Shown piece by piece: positions 8,605 through 16,426 of a DNA stretch of 64,000 bases. The position numbers were made by a program, and so were the translations under genes. The stretch is from Aquimarina longa SW024 (GTDB lineage Bacteria > Bacteroidota > Bacteroidia > Flavobacteriales > Flavobacteriaceae): NCBI RefSeq assembly GCF_001401755.1, contig NZ_AVQK01000023.1, forward strand, positions 62,001-126,000, given 5' to 3'. Position 1 is the first letter of the stretch. The number at the start of each line of letters is the position of its first letter. The notes under the pieces were generated by a model. The model was not told the origin of the DNA and ran no database searches. It was given only the letters and a program-made list of their open reading frames with translations.

Positions 8605-9807
8605 ATGAGAACAGTTTTTAAATTTTACAGATCAACAACACTTCTTCTTATCTTCATGTTTTTAATGAGTTGTGATAAAGAAAGTATTGAAAGTGAAACA
8701 AATTATTCCAAAGAAAACACTACCATTAAAAAAGATGCAGAATCAGAAAAAGCAGGCCTCACTAAAGACAAACTCCATAAAGTGATGACAAAAGAAGCAG
8801 CAGATGCACTCTCCACAATTATAGTCGTAGGCTATGCAAAAGATGTTTTATCATCTACAGGGAAAAATGCGATATTTCAATATGAGTCGCCCAAAGATTT
8901 TGCGGTGCATCAAAAGGTTCAAAAAAAATTAAAGAAATATGTGACCGTTGATATAAATCAGTCTATACCAAAAACAACATTTCCACTAATAGTTGCAAAA
9001 AATAATAGGATTAGCAATACTGAGATAGCAATGTTAACAGGAAGCACTGAGACTAAGCTTGCAAAACAATTAGATCTTAGATTAAAGAAAATGAATTTAG
9101 GTCCCTTGTATGGTGCATATATTGGAGGATATTCAGATGCAAGTAAAATAGAGCTAGTAGGAGCATCAGATTTAGAATTATATACTCCTAGATATAGAGG
9201 AGCTGATGATGAAAATGTAAAAAATGCATATAATAGTGCAAAAGAGTATTCAAATAAAGTAATCGATTTATTAACTGAATATCAATCTTCAATTTCTGGA
9301 GGAATATCAATAGGAGGTGTAAAAATCTCTGTCAAAGATATCAATCCTAAAGTTACAAGTAATTTTAGTACAGGAAAGATGTTTAAAAGCTTCCATGGAA
9401 TGATTGTAGCTATGAGTAAATATGCAAGTTCTATCGACAAGAATTCATTTCTTTTTGAAATAGCCTGTAGCTCAAATACTACAAAAATATCTTCTTGTTT
9501 TCCTTGTGCAACATTTATGGCATCTCAGAAAAATTCAGCGACTTCTGTTCATTTAGGAAGAGGAGATAACTGGAATATACCCTCTTCTTGTTCACCATCT
9601 ATGCTAAGTGCTTGGCAATCTAATATTATTAAATGGTACGAAATTGGATTAAAGTCACTTAACAAAAATAGTGATTGGAATGCTTTCATTTCTAATTATT
9701 CAGGTGAAAATCGAGGAAATAAACTTATTCCTCAAATGTTTCTTGAAGCATTAACTTTTGAAGATTCGTTCACCAAACGAATTATAAATACTTTGCCCGA
9801 CGCTTAA
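8605..9807 (+). CDS. Lipoprotein of unknown function with a clustered Cys motif
   Basis: 400 residues, signal ending LIFMFLMSC. Not recognised. The middle is mixed alpha/beta; the most distinctive part is near residue 295: EIACSS, then SSCFPCATFM, then SVHLGRGDNW. An E-x-C followed by a C-x-x-C with a conserved-looking aromatic/Gly-rich tail resembles the layout of zinc-binding deaminase-like folds, but a His/Cys-x-Glu plus PCxxC signature is not complete, so I do not call it a deaminase. It lies directly after the cytolysin-like lipoprotein and ends before a strong terminator, suggesting a two-gene secreted unit. Confidence 0.55.
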   Translation: MRTVFKFYRSTTLLLIFMFLMSCDKESIESETNYSKENTTIKKDAESEKAGLTKDKLHKVMTKEAADALSTIIVVGYAKDVLSSTGKNAIFQYESPKDFAVHQKVQKKLKKYVTVDINQSIPKTTFPLIVAKNNRISNTEIAMLTGSTETKLAKQLDLRLKKMNLGPLYGAYIGGYSDASKIELVGASDLELYTPRYRGADDENVKNAYNSAKEYSNKVIDLLTEYQSSISGGISIGGVKISVKDINPKVTSNFSTGKMFKSFHGMIVAMSKYASSIDKNSFLFEIACSSNTTKISSCFPCATFMASQKNSATSVHLGRGDNWNIPSSCSPSMLSAWQSNIIKWYEIGLKSLNKNSDWNAFISNYSGENRGNKLIPQMFLEALTFEDSFTKRIINTLPDA

Positions 9808-9944
9808 AAAAAAATCGGCACTTAAAATTTGGATAAAAGCAACGCTATGACAAACTTTATAAATGGAACTATAAACTAAGGATAGAGAAGATGACGACAA
9901 AATTCAATAACAAAGTGTTGATTATCATTCGATTTAATTCTTTT

Positions 9945-9983
9945 ATAATGCCAGGAAACCTTCACCTGGCATTATTTTTTTTA
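9945..9983 (+). terminator. Rho-independent terminator
   Basis: ATAATGCCAGG (9945-9955) pairs with CCTGGCATTAT (9965-9975), 9-nt loop, followed by eight T. It ends the two-lipoprotein unit at 8170-9807. Confidence 0.8.
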
Positions 9984-10047
9984 TATCGAAAAACAAATAT
10001 TTTTATATAAGAAAATAATCTAAATAAAAATGTATAAAAAATTATTT

Positions 10048-10125
10048 GCTCTTGCATCGATACAATTTCGCCATTTTTTATGTCTTGCCAAAAACAAAGA
10101 TGCTTTATTTTATCTTTAAACATCT
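10048..10125 (-). repeat. Displaced 78-bp copy of the effector linker region
   Basis: Bases 10048-10125 match 11983-12060 with one mismatch (A at 10060, G at 11995). The original copy lies inside the 918-residue effector gene, where on the minus strand it encodes its linker (around FKDKIKHLCFWQDIKNGEIV). The copy has no gene around it, lies about 1.9 kb downstream of the source, and ends just after the last gene of the module. It is a scar of recombination or of a lost alternative C-terminal cassette. Confidence 0.85.
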
Positions 10126-10130
10126 AGATT

Positions 10131-10658
10131 TTAGGTCTTTGTAATTTGCCAAGTGCCTGTTTCAAAACTAATACGGTGTAGCAATAGTTCAAAATTTAAA
10201 ACCTCTTGCTCTTTTTTTAGCTGCTGCTTATCAACAATGTAATTAATAATATTACTATAATCTACATGGCTAAAAGTAGTAATAGGTATCGAATATGTTA
10301 ACCAATGAAATACCACATTGTCTGGTTTCGATTTTTCTTGTAGCATAAAGTAGATACGGTCATTTCTTATATCTTCAATTAATTCTAACCTAAAATTAGT
10401 ACTATCATCAGAATTATTTTTCACATAATCTATATTAAAATATCTATTACAAATAATCTTTTCTTGATAATCAAAAACCACAATAGAAGGGTTGTATAAT
10501 TCGTGCTTTATACATTCTCTACTTAAACTTATAAAACTTAACAACATACACTCATAAGAGGTGATATGCTTTTTATAGGCTGTAACATCTAGTTTTATAT
10601 AAAAATTAGGATTAATAAACGGGGTTAGTATTTTTTCTATATCTGTGGAATATTCCAT
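10131..10658 (-). CDS. Unknown protein, last gene of the PAAR/effector module; possible immunity protein
   Basis: About 175 residues from the ATG at 10658. An ATG at 10691 would add 11 residues but lies inside a hairpin (10688-10708), so the internal start is preferred. No signal peptide or transmembrane helix, hence probably cytosolic. Sequence is mixed alpha/beta with aromatic residues (CNRYFNIDYV, VFHWLTYSIP) and matches no family I recognise. It follows the lipoprotein gene on the same strand and abuts the displaced effector fragment at 10048-10125, so it may be an orphan immunity gene whose toxin cassette was lost. That is inference from context. Confidence 0.5.
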   Translation of the reverse strand: MEYSTDIEKILTPFINPNFYIKLDVTAYKKHITSYECMLLSFISLSRECIKHELYNPSIVVFDYQEKIICNRYFNIDYVKNNSDDSTNFRLELIEDIRNDRIYFMLQEKSKPDNVVFHWLTYSIPITTFSHVDYSNIINYIVDKQQLKKEQEVLNFELLLHRISFETGTWQITKT

Positions 10659-10687
10659 CTTTTTAATATGAAGTTTATAATCACAGG

Positions 10688-10708
10688 GCATAGATTTACA
10701 ATCTATGC
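10688..10708. other. Perfect hairpin between two module genes
   Basis: GCATAGATT / AATCTATGC, 9-bp arms around a TAC loop. No T tract follows on the minus strand, so it is not a classical terminator; it could modulate translation of the next gene or be a recombination end. Confidence 0.4.
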
Positions 10709-10726
10709 TATCGGGATATCTATTTT

Positions 10727-11356
10727 TTAATAATACTTATTATCGAATCCATCTAAATAAGTCATTTTCCAAGTATTGTCTTCCTTTTTGACTTTTATTG
10801 GATAGTTAAAACCATTACTACCTTTACCCCAATTCCAAGTTAAACTAACTGTATTGTTCCCTGTTACTTCAATATCTTTTATTTCAATATTATTCCAATA
10901 ATAATCATTAGGAATATCTTGACAATGACACCATTCATTTGCATCAGTTCCAAAAGGTGGGTATTCTCCTATTAACCAATCATATTCGTATTCTTTATTT
11001 TTTACTTTTTTATCAATTTGCTCGAGTGTTTTTCTGTAAGAATCAATAAAAATATCAGAAAACAAACCACTATTTTTTAATAATTTTTTATTTTTTTCAT
11101 AAATACTCCAATCAATACCAATATATTTTTCTCCTTTTTGATCTTCAACACCAATATTGAAATAATATGTCGTATTTTTCTCATTCCATTCGTAAACTTT
11201 TCTAACGAGTTTTTCTATAAGTAAACTATCATTTTTCGTGATTGAATATGATATATCTTCTTGTTTGTTTTCAATTATTGCTTTCTTTTTTTGGCTATCA
11301 ACCTTACAACAAACTAATAAAATGAATGTAACAATTATTAAAATTTTAATTTTCAT
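10727..11356 (-). CDS. Lipoprotein, candidate immunity to the upstream CHAP-like effector
   Basis: 209 residues. Signal IKILIIVTFILLVCC gives a lipoprotein with Cys at about residue 16-17. The body is Lys-rich at first, then has the pattern ISYSITKNDSLLIEKLVRKV and a C-terminal beta-rich part ending in WKMTYLDGFDNKYY, which resembles small nuclear-transport-factor-2-like or DUF3828-type secreted proteins; I do not assign a family. It starts 3 bp after the effector stop and is exported to the envelope, where a peptidoglycan hydrolase would act. These are the usual properties of an immunity protein, so that role is inferred from position and localisation. Confidence 0.55.
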   Translation of the reverse strand: MKIKILIIVTFILLVCCKVDSQKKKAIIENKQEDISYSITKNDSLLIEKLVRKVYEWNEKNTTYYFNIGVEDQKGEKYIGIDWSIYEKNKKLLKNSGLFSDIFIDSYRKTLEQIDKKVKNKEYEYDWLIGEYPPFGTDANEWCHCQDIPNDYYWNNIEIKDIEVTGNNTVSLTWNWGKGSNGFNYPIKVKKEDNTWKMTYLDGFDNKYY

Positions 11357-11359
11357 AAC

Positions 11360-14116
11360 TTACCATCTATATATTTTAAAACTAGGTTTAAATTTCCTGT
11401 AGTCACCTCCTGCCCAAAATCCTCTTTGTGTGAAGTCTGATATCCATTTTTCTCCATCGTACATTTGAATATGACCATATTGATGGAATTTCTTTGCTCC
11501 TTGAAATGCAACGAACACAGCAATATCACCTTTTATAGGTTTGTAATCTTCCAAATCACTAATATTTTCCAATAAATAAAATTTTTTCTTCGTTAAATAG
11601 GTATCGTAATCTTTTGCTGCACCAGGGGTTTTACCAAGTAAACCATCTCGTTCTAAACCATAACCAGCTTCTAAAGCGTATCTCACATACCTTCCACATT
11701 GCCCAATAGGTTTAGGTTTAACATTTTCTTGTAATTTTTTAACTGCTTCCCCTATGCTATATCCCGAACGAATACCATATTTTTTGACAATCATTTTCAT
11801 CTGCTCGATAAATCCAATAGCATGCAAATGATAGACATTAGAATCTGTAGGAAACTGCCGTTTATCTCGTTCTTTCTCTAGCTCATCAAACTCTTTACCT
11901 AGCAGTATTTCCGTTGCACTTGTTCCTTTAGGGAATATCCTGCGTGCTGGGTTGTATTTACTGTCTATATAGGCTTGCTTGCGCTCTTGCATCGGTACAA
12001 TTTCGCCATTTTTTATGTCTTGCCAAAAACAAAGATGCTTTATTTTATCTTTAAACATCTCAATCTTAGCATCTCGTTGCTGTTCTAGTTTTTGTTTTAG
12101 GTCATTCCCCTCGTCATCTGTGCCTTTCGCTTCATTAATTCCTTTTTTATGCACGTCTATCAATTCTTGTTCAAAATCACTGATATTAGCCCAAGTGTTC
12201 CATTCGCTTTGATGTTTGCAAATAAGCTTGCTTAGTATGTCTATGGTATCTTTGGTACTTACAGCTTGTTGCAGCTCATAATTAGAGAGTTCTTTATCGC
12301 CATCGCTATCGGCTAACTCCCATATCTTTTTGATAAAATCATGGGGTTCGCTTTTTTCTACATATTCGCCAAACATATAAAAATACTGGTTGCCTGTATC
12401 TTCTAGTATTTCCCAACCATAATCTGCCCAATGATAGGGGTTCTTTTTGGTTAGGTCACTTTTTTTAACCCACCCTTGCTCATTGTCTTTGGTTTTTATG
12501 AGCCACCATTCTGTATTGGCACTATCTTTTGTAGTGGCTTTTTTTCTAATCTTTGCGGTTTTTTTAGCTTTACTATCAGCAGTGTCTGCTGTGGGTTGCT
12601 GTTCATACACAACGCTTATATCTTGTGATAATGTCACCCAATTGCCTGCTTCGCCTGTTACCTCACTGGTTTTTATCCAATATTTTTTGCCTGCTTTTGG
12701 GTGGATATACTCTACTTTTCTATTAGGGTCTGTACCCGAACCTCCATTTGCCATACGTGTAATATTGCTTACACCTTCTTGTAGCGCATTAGAAAAATAC
12801 TCATTCACCGTTTCAAAATCATAGATGTAATATCCTTTTGGCGCTATAGCATACCCTTTCTCTCCGTTACTTCCGTTTTTGTTGGGGGTGTATATATTAC
12901 CTTCAACAGGTAACTGGATATTTTTTATAGATTCAAACCCGATTTGGGTATAGTCGTCTTTAGTCTGATAGATTTTTACTTTGGTATCGGCTTTTAAAAA
13001 ATTGCAAGGTTTGCCCACCTGTAATAATTGCTCCTTGGCAACTTCATAAGAGGTTCGGTCATTATCCTGTGTATTATTGATAAACTCGTGTATGCCGCTA
13101 TCATCTGTAAAGACTTCTATATGTGCAGTGGTATAGCCTTTTGAGGTATTGGCTTCATAATGACTAGGCACTCCTATTACTTGCCCCGCTTCAATAAACA
13201 TATCTACATTCTGCACATCATTAAAGACTACATCATCTTTGATCTGTTTGGTAAGAGGTTCACAATCGGTAACCATAACATATTGTGTTTTGTCCTTAAT
13301 TTTATACCATTCTTTTTCTTTGGTCTTTTCGATTTCAATTGCTGTCCCTGCACATTCCATACCTATATATGTACCATTGATATCATCAAACACCATCGTG
13401 CCTTTGGGAGCATTGGCATTAAACGTATTTTTATCTTTTGCCTTAGTATGGCTTATTTGGTAATAGTCTTTGCCATGATCGGTAGTCCAACTTTTTAGCG
13501 CAATTAATATTTCTCCTTGATAACTACAAAATACATAACTTGTATTATTTTCCATCCAATGTCCTTTGGGTGGGGTAATATTTTCTTTTTTTATCAAACT
13601 ACCTTTAGGCACAAATACCTTTTCTTTGGCATCATCCTTTGTTTTATGATCTTTACAATACTCTCTAACTTTTAACCCTATTTCTTTAGTAGCTGTTTTT
13701 ACTTTTGTGGTATATTTTGCATAGAGATCTGGTATGCTTTTCCCCTTGTTTTTTAGCATTTCTGCTTTGGGTTGCAGATGCATATATAGGCTGTAAAATC
13801 GTAGTGCTACCCCTTTTGGGGTTGTATATTGGTGTTGCATCAATATAAAACCGTTAGAGTATTTAATATCTTTATTATCTTTTTCATGTAGATACTCTTC
13901 GGGTATGCGATAGGCTATAATTCTACCGTCTGCAATAGCGCTAACATTTGTTCCAAAATCTTCTATATGGATACCACCATGCCACGTATTACTACTCCCT
14001 ACAGGATAAAAACCATGTCGGTTTTGATGTCCGTAATAGCTTGCTATAGTGCGTTCTTTTTCTTCTTCGGTAGGATTGTCGCCATAAGAAGGCAATACAG
14101 GATAGTCAATTTTCAT
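11360..14116 (-). CDS. Modular cell-wall-targeting effector: M23-like, SH3-like, EF-hand-like and C-terminal CHAP/amidase-like domains
   Basis: 918 residues without a signal peptide, as expected for a secretion-system cargo. Residues ~25-120 and ~325-350 form an M23/LytM-like domain (WHGGIHIEDFG at H46; later TTAHIEVF), with a His where M23 enzymes have Asp, so catalysis is uncertain. Residues ~370-580 look like two SH3-type modules (KKYWIKTSEVTGEAGNWVTL; EWWLIKTKDNEQGWVKKSDL). An EF-hand-like DSDGDKELSNYE follows. After the linker VYHLHAIGFIEQM the last ~115 residues have a Cys/His peptidase layout: GQCGRYVRYALEAG (C807) and YGHIQMYDG (H882), then WISDF, as in CHAP/NlpC-like amidases. The PAAR gene is upstream by 12 bp and a lipoprotein downstream by 3 bp. 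Confidence 0.7.
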   Translation of the reverse strand: MKIDYPVLPSYGDNPTEEEKERTIASYYGHQNRHGFYPVGSSNTWHGGIHIEDFGTNVSAIADGRIIAYRIPEEYLHEKDNKDIKYSNGFILMQHQYTTPKGVALRFYSLYMHLQPKAEMLKNKGKSIPDLYAKYTTKVKTATKEIGLKVREYCKDHKTKDDAKEKVFVPKGSLIKKENITPPKGHWMENNTSYVFCSYQGEILIALKSWTTDHGKDYYQISHTKAKDKNTFNANAPKGTMVFDDINGTYIGMECAGTAIEIEKTKEKEWYKIKDKTQYVMVTDCEPLTKQIKDDVVFNDVQNVDMFIEAGQVIGVPSHYEANTSKGYTTAHIEVFTDDSGIHEFINNTQDNDRTSYEVAKEQLLQVGKPCNFLKADTKVKIYQTKDDYTQIGFESIKNIQLPVEGNIYTPNKNGSNGEKGYAIAPKGYYIYDFETVNEYFSNALQEGVSNITRMANGGSGTDPNRKVEYIHPKAGKKYWIKTSEVTGEAGNWVTLSQDISVVYEQQPTADTADSKAKKTAKIRKKATTKDSANTEWWLIKTKDNEQGWVKKSDLTKKNPYHWADYGWEILEDTGNQYFYMFGEYVEKSEPHDFIKKIWELADSDGDKELSNYELQQAVSTKDTIDILSKLICKHQSEWNTWANISDFEQELIDVHKKGINEAKGTDDEGNDLKQKLEQQRDAKIEMFKDKIKHLCFWQDIKNGEIVPMQERKQAYIDSKYNPARRIFPKGTSATEILLGKEFDELEKERDKRQFPTDSNVYHLHAIGFIEQMKMIVKKYGIRSGYSIGEAVKKLQENVKPKPIGQCGRYVRYALEAGYGLERDGLLGKTPGAAKDYDTYLTKKKFYLLENISDLEDYKPIKGDIAVFVAFQGAKKFHQYGHIQMYDGEKWISDFTQRGFWAGGDYRKFKPSFKIYRW

Positions 14117-14128
14117 AAAACAGCAGAT

Positions 14129-14605
14129 TTACATACTAAAACTAACATCAACCAGATAGCCGTGCTTTTTTAATTCTTGTTGTTTTGATTTTGATTCTCT
14201 CGCTTTTTTAGAATTAGCAAGCGCATTAATCCTATCGAGCATAGTTCTTGCGGGTGTTGGTGGCATAAGTTCTATAGGCATCGTTACCAATTGAGAGGTT
14301 TTTACAGGCATAGCCGTTTCTATAATAACATTGGGTTGCCCTGTAGAAATAACCCCGCCATGTGATGTCATGCAGCCTACATAGGCTATGGGTTTACCAT
14401 CTACCAAAATCCCTGTTTCTCCCTGAATGATAATTGATATTGAACCATCGGAACAAATACATTTATCGCCCATACGTGCTACGGGTCTATCATTTACAAA
14501 AACATTGGGAGAGCCTGAAATAATTGTACCGCCTACATGTGGTGTAGTGCCACTATACATGGGGCAGGTGTGTTGATCACCTGCGGTTGCAACAAGTTTT
14601 GACAT
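14129..14605 (-). CDS. PAAR-domain protein (type VI secretion spike tip)
   Basis: 158 residues from the ATG at 14605 (MSKLVATAGDQHTCPM); an ATG at 14632 would add nine residues ahead of the domain. The sequence carries PAAR repeats: GGTIISGSPNVFVNDRPVAR, GDKCICSDG, then GILVDGKPIAYVGCMTSHGG and VISTGQPNVII. PAAR proteins cap the VgrG trimer and carry effectors; the short Lys-rich tail after residue ~125 may be the cargo contact. The effector gene follows on the same strand, 12 bp away. The VgrG gene in this window is 40 kb off, so this is an orphan PAAR/effector module. Confidence 0.85.
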   Translation of the reverse strand: MSKLVATAGDQHTCPMYSGTTPHVGGTIISGSPNVFVNDRPVARMGDKCICSDGSISIIIQGETGILVDGKPIAYVGCMTSHGGVISTGQPNVIIETAMPVKTSQLVTMPIELMPPTPARTMLDRINALANSKKARESKSKQQELKKHGYLVDVSFSM

Positions 14606-14839
14606 TCTTTTTGGTTTTAAAAGTTTTGGCACTGCAATTTAATAAGATTATGAATTACAGTACATTAATTTTTATATTTTTTCATTCTTCATTTTTGCCA
14701 TAAACACATAAGTAGGGATTTGGTGATTTAGGCATAGGCAATGGGGTATTATTCATGGGAACAAAAAATGCTAGTTAAAACTAAATTTATTGTGCTTACA
14801 TTTTTCTATAAATTTCCAAAAACATACTGAGCTTACGTT

Positions 14840-14998
14840 CTAAAAATCCATATCATTATTAATCCGCTTTATCATACGCCAATCAGAAACAAAAGCCCAT
14901 TTCTCTAGGTCGTAGCGTTCTACTTCATCCTATTCCCTGTTCTTACCAAGTTCTATGTGTACTGCATAAATGCCTTTACGATAACATAAGTACTCCAT
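14840..14998 (-). pseudogene. Small gene with an in-frame stop (about 52 residues)
   Basis: ATG at 14998 reads MEYLCYRKGIYAVHIELGKN, meets TAG after 22 codons, and continues in the same frame with DEVERYDLEKWAFVSDWRM and more to a stop at 14840. The continuity across the stop argues for a recently broken small gene. A second, more damaged copy of its 5' half (MEYLFYRKGF) sits at 15400-15488. Product not recognised. Confidence 0.4.
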
Positions 14999-15488
14999 AA
15001 TCACTATTGTATTACATCTTATTGATGTGTTTTTGTTTCTCGAAAGATATGATTATTTTTTTTATTGGGCAATATATTACTCAATAAAGAATCATTTATT
15101 GCGTAATTCTTGACCATTTAAATAATGAATTTTGTAATGAAGAATGAAAGACAATACAGTTATCAAAAAAAGAATAGGGCGACAAATTAGAGCCTTAAGG
15201 CTTCGGGCAGAATATTCCAGTTACGAGACTTTTGCCAATGATCACGAATTACCTCGTAAAACGTATTGGCGATTGGAAGCAGGACATAACTTTACTATAG
15301 ATACCCTCTTACGAGTTTTAAATATTCATAAAATGACAATTGAAGATTTCTTTTGTGAACTAAAAGAAAAACACTTCAAAGATATTCCATAATCTGCTTT
15401 TGCCAAGTTCCATGTGTACTACGTAAATCCTTTACGATAAAATAAGTACTCCATAATCACTATTGTATTACATCTTATTGATGTGTTT
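14943..15488. repeat. Direct repeat, about 90 bp, flanking the first XRE gene
   Basis: 14943-15032 and 15400-15488 are about 90% identical over their length; the stretch from AAGTACTCCATAATCAC to GATGTGTTT is exact. A third shared stretch, GATATTCCATAATCTG, ends both XRE genes (around 15380 and 15790). Together they mark a tandem duplication of a unit of about 0.4 kb comprising an XRE gene and its flanks. Confidence 0.8.
15144..15392 (+). CDS. Small XRE-family HTH protein, copy 1
   Basis: 82 residues. A single helix-turn-helix: RIGRQIRALRLRAEYSSYET, then ELPRKTYWRLEAGHNFTIDT and LLRVLNIHKMTIEDFF. The layout (R-I-G-R-x-I-R-x-L-R, W-R-L-E-x-G, I-D-T-L) is the usual short XRE form. No other domain. 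Probably an autoregulator or a phage/plasmid-type repressor; no partner toxin frame is evident. Paralogous to the gene at 15572. Confidence 0.75.
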   Translation: MKDNTVIKKRIGRQIRALRLRAEYSSYETFANDHELPRKTYWRLEAGHNFTIDTLLRVLNIHKMTIEDFFCELKEKHFKDIP

Positions 15489-15571
15489 AATCAATTTTAG
15501 AAGATAAAGGCAACAAATTGTCGGCTTTTTAGACGCATATATTTTTATTTTTTAACAAGATTTTTGTTTCT

Positions 15572-15802
15572 ATGGCATCTAACGAGGAGAAACAAAGGCA
15601 TAAAACAATTGGTAAGCGTATTAAAGAATTGAGAATTAATGCGGGTTATACTAGTTATACGAATTTTGCTATTGAGCATAATCTTGAAAATAAAAGTGTT
15701 TGGCGTTGGGAAGAAGGCGTAAACTATAGAATTGACACCCTCTATATGATTTCTGAAATTCATGGAATTACTGTTTCTGAATTATTAAAAGATATTCCAT
15801 AA
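15572..15802 (+). CDS. Small XRE-family HTH protein, copy 2
   Basis: 76 residues, paralog of the gene at 15144: RIKELRINAGYTSYTNFAIE, then SVWRWEEGVNYRIDTLYMIS, ending ELLKDIP, the same last residues (KDIP) as copy 1. Protein divergence is substantial while the 3' flank is nearly identical, so the flank seems to have been homogenised or the coding parts have diverged under selection. Confidence 0.75.
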   Translation: MASNEEKQRHKTIGKRIKELRINAGYTSYTNFAIEHNLENKSVWRWEEGVNYRIDTLYMISEIHGITVSELLKDIP

Positions 15803-15902
15803 TCTGTTTTTGCTTGCCTTTGGGTTTTTTATACTAATATATACGAGCTACAGTGGCACCTGTTTTGAGAGCTAAAATACTGCTTTCTGCAATGTAAGTG
15901 GG

Positions 15903-16085
15903 TATTTCTGTACGGTACGCTGACATTTCGGCACTGTACGTGTGTATTTCTGTACGGTACGCTGACATTTCGGCACTGTACGTGCGTATTTCTGTACGGT
16001 ACGCTGACATTTCGGCATTGTATGTGCATATTTCTGTACGGTACGCTGACATTTCGGCATTGTACGTGTGTATTTCTGCGCTGTA
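15903..16085. repeat. 42-bp tandem repeat array 1 (four full units and a partial)
   Basis: Units begin at 15903, 15945, 15987 and 16029 with a partial at 16071; the unit starts TATTTCTGTACGGTACGCTG and continues with ACATTTCGGCAYTGTAYGTG. Spacing is exactly 42 bp with few substitutions. Because 42 is a multiple of three, several frames stay open on both strands (14-residue periods such as SAEMSAYRTEIHTY on the minus strand). No unique spacers, so this is not CRISPR. It lies between the XRE pair and tRNA-Leu. Confidence 0.9.
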
Positions 16086-16171
16086 GAGCAAACCAGACTT
16101 AAAAGCACTCAATACCATCGCAAATACGATAACAATAAGTACCTATAATACAGAATTTTTAATTTTTTTAT

Positions 16172-16199
16172 AAAAAAAACCCAGATCATAAGATCTGGG
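16172..16199 (-). terminator. Terminator downstream of tRNA-Leu
   Basis: CCCAGATC / GATCTGGG (16180-16187 with 16192-16199), 4-nt loop, with eight A on the plus strand at 16172-16179 that read as T tract for minus-strand transcription from the tRNA. Confidence 0.75.
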
Positions 16200-16212
16200 T
16201 TTTCTTAAGCTG

Positions 16213-16294
16213 TGCGGGCGGAGAGACTCGAACTCTCACACCTCGCGGCACTAGATCCTAAGTCTAGCGTGTCTACCAATTCCACCACGCCCGC
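16213..16294 (-). tRNA. tRNA-Leu (anticodon TAG)
   Basis: 82-nt cloverleaf on the minus strand. Acceptor GCGGGCG pairs with CGCCCGC, the discriminator is A and CCA is not encoded. The D-arm has TGGTAGACA. The anticodon loop CTTAGGA between CTAGA and TCTAG gives anticodon TAG. A long variable arm (class II) and T-arm GAGAG-TTCGAGT-CTCTC follow. All are diagnostic of tRNA-Leu. Confidence 0.93.
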
Positions 16295-16426
16295 ATTATT
16301 ACCTTTTACAATACTTAGGACTTTTTGTAAAAGTGAGTGCAAATATACACAATACTTTTAAATAAAAAAGAACCTTCTTAAAAAATATAAAGTTTTAGTA
16401 TTTTAGACGAAAAATAAGTGAATACT

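Noticed and set aside
8605-9807. Calling the Cys-rich lipoprotein a deaminase toxin
   Set aside because: The HxE/CxE ... PCxxC signature is incomplete and a lipoprotein signal is unusual for such toxins.
10688-10708. Rho-independent terminator between module genes
   Set aside because: Perfect hairpin but no T tract on the transcribed side.
13160-13498. Plus-strand ORFs within the 918-residue effector gene
   Set aside because: Hydrophobic low-complexity antisense translations; the minus-strand frame has recognisable domains throughout.
11360-14116. Calling the N-terminal M23-like domain an active endopeptidase
   Set aside because: The first zinc motif has His where Asp is expected and the second reads AHIE rather than HxH, so activity cannot be claimed.
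15144-15802. Toxin-antitoxin system around the XRE genes
   Set aside because: No toxin-like frame of suitable size is adjacent; the only neighbouring small ORFs are broken and on the other strand.
15903-16085. CRISPR array
   Set aside because: Units are contiguous with no unique spacers, no leader and no cas genes; the same applies to 33078-33329.
15829-16118. Three overlapping minus-strand ORFs (66, 78 and 94 codons) and a plus-strand one across array 1
   Set aside because: They exist only because the 42-bp unit is a multiple of three and stop-free; no ribosome site or family match favours one frame.
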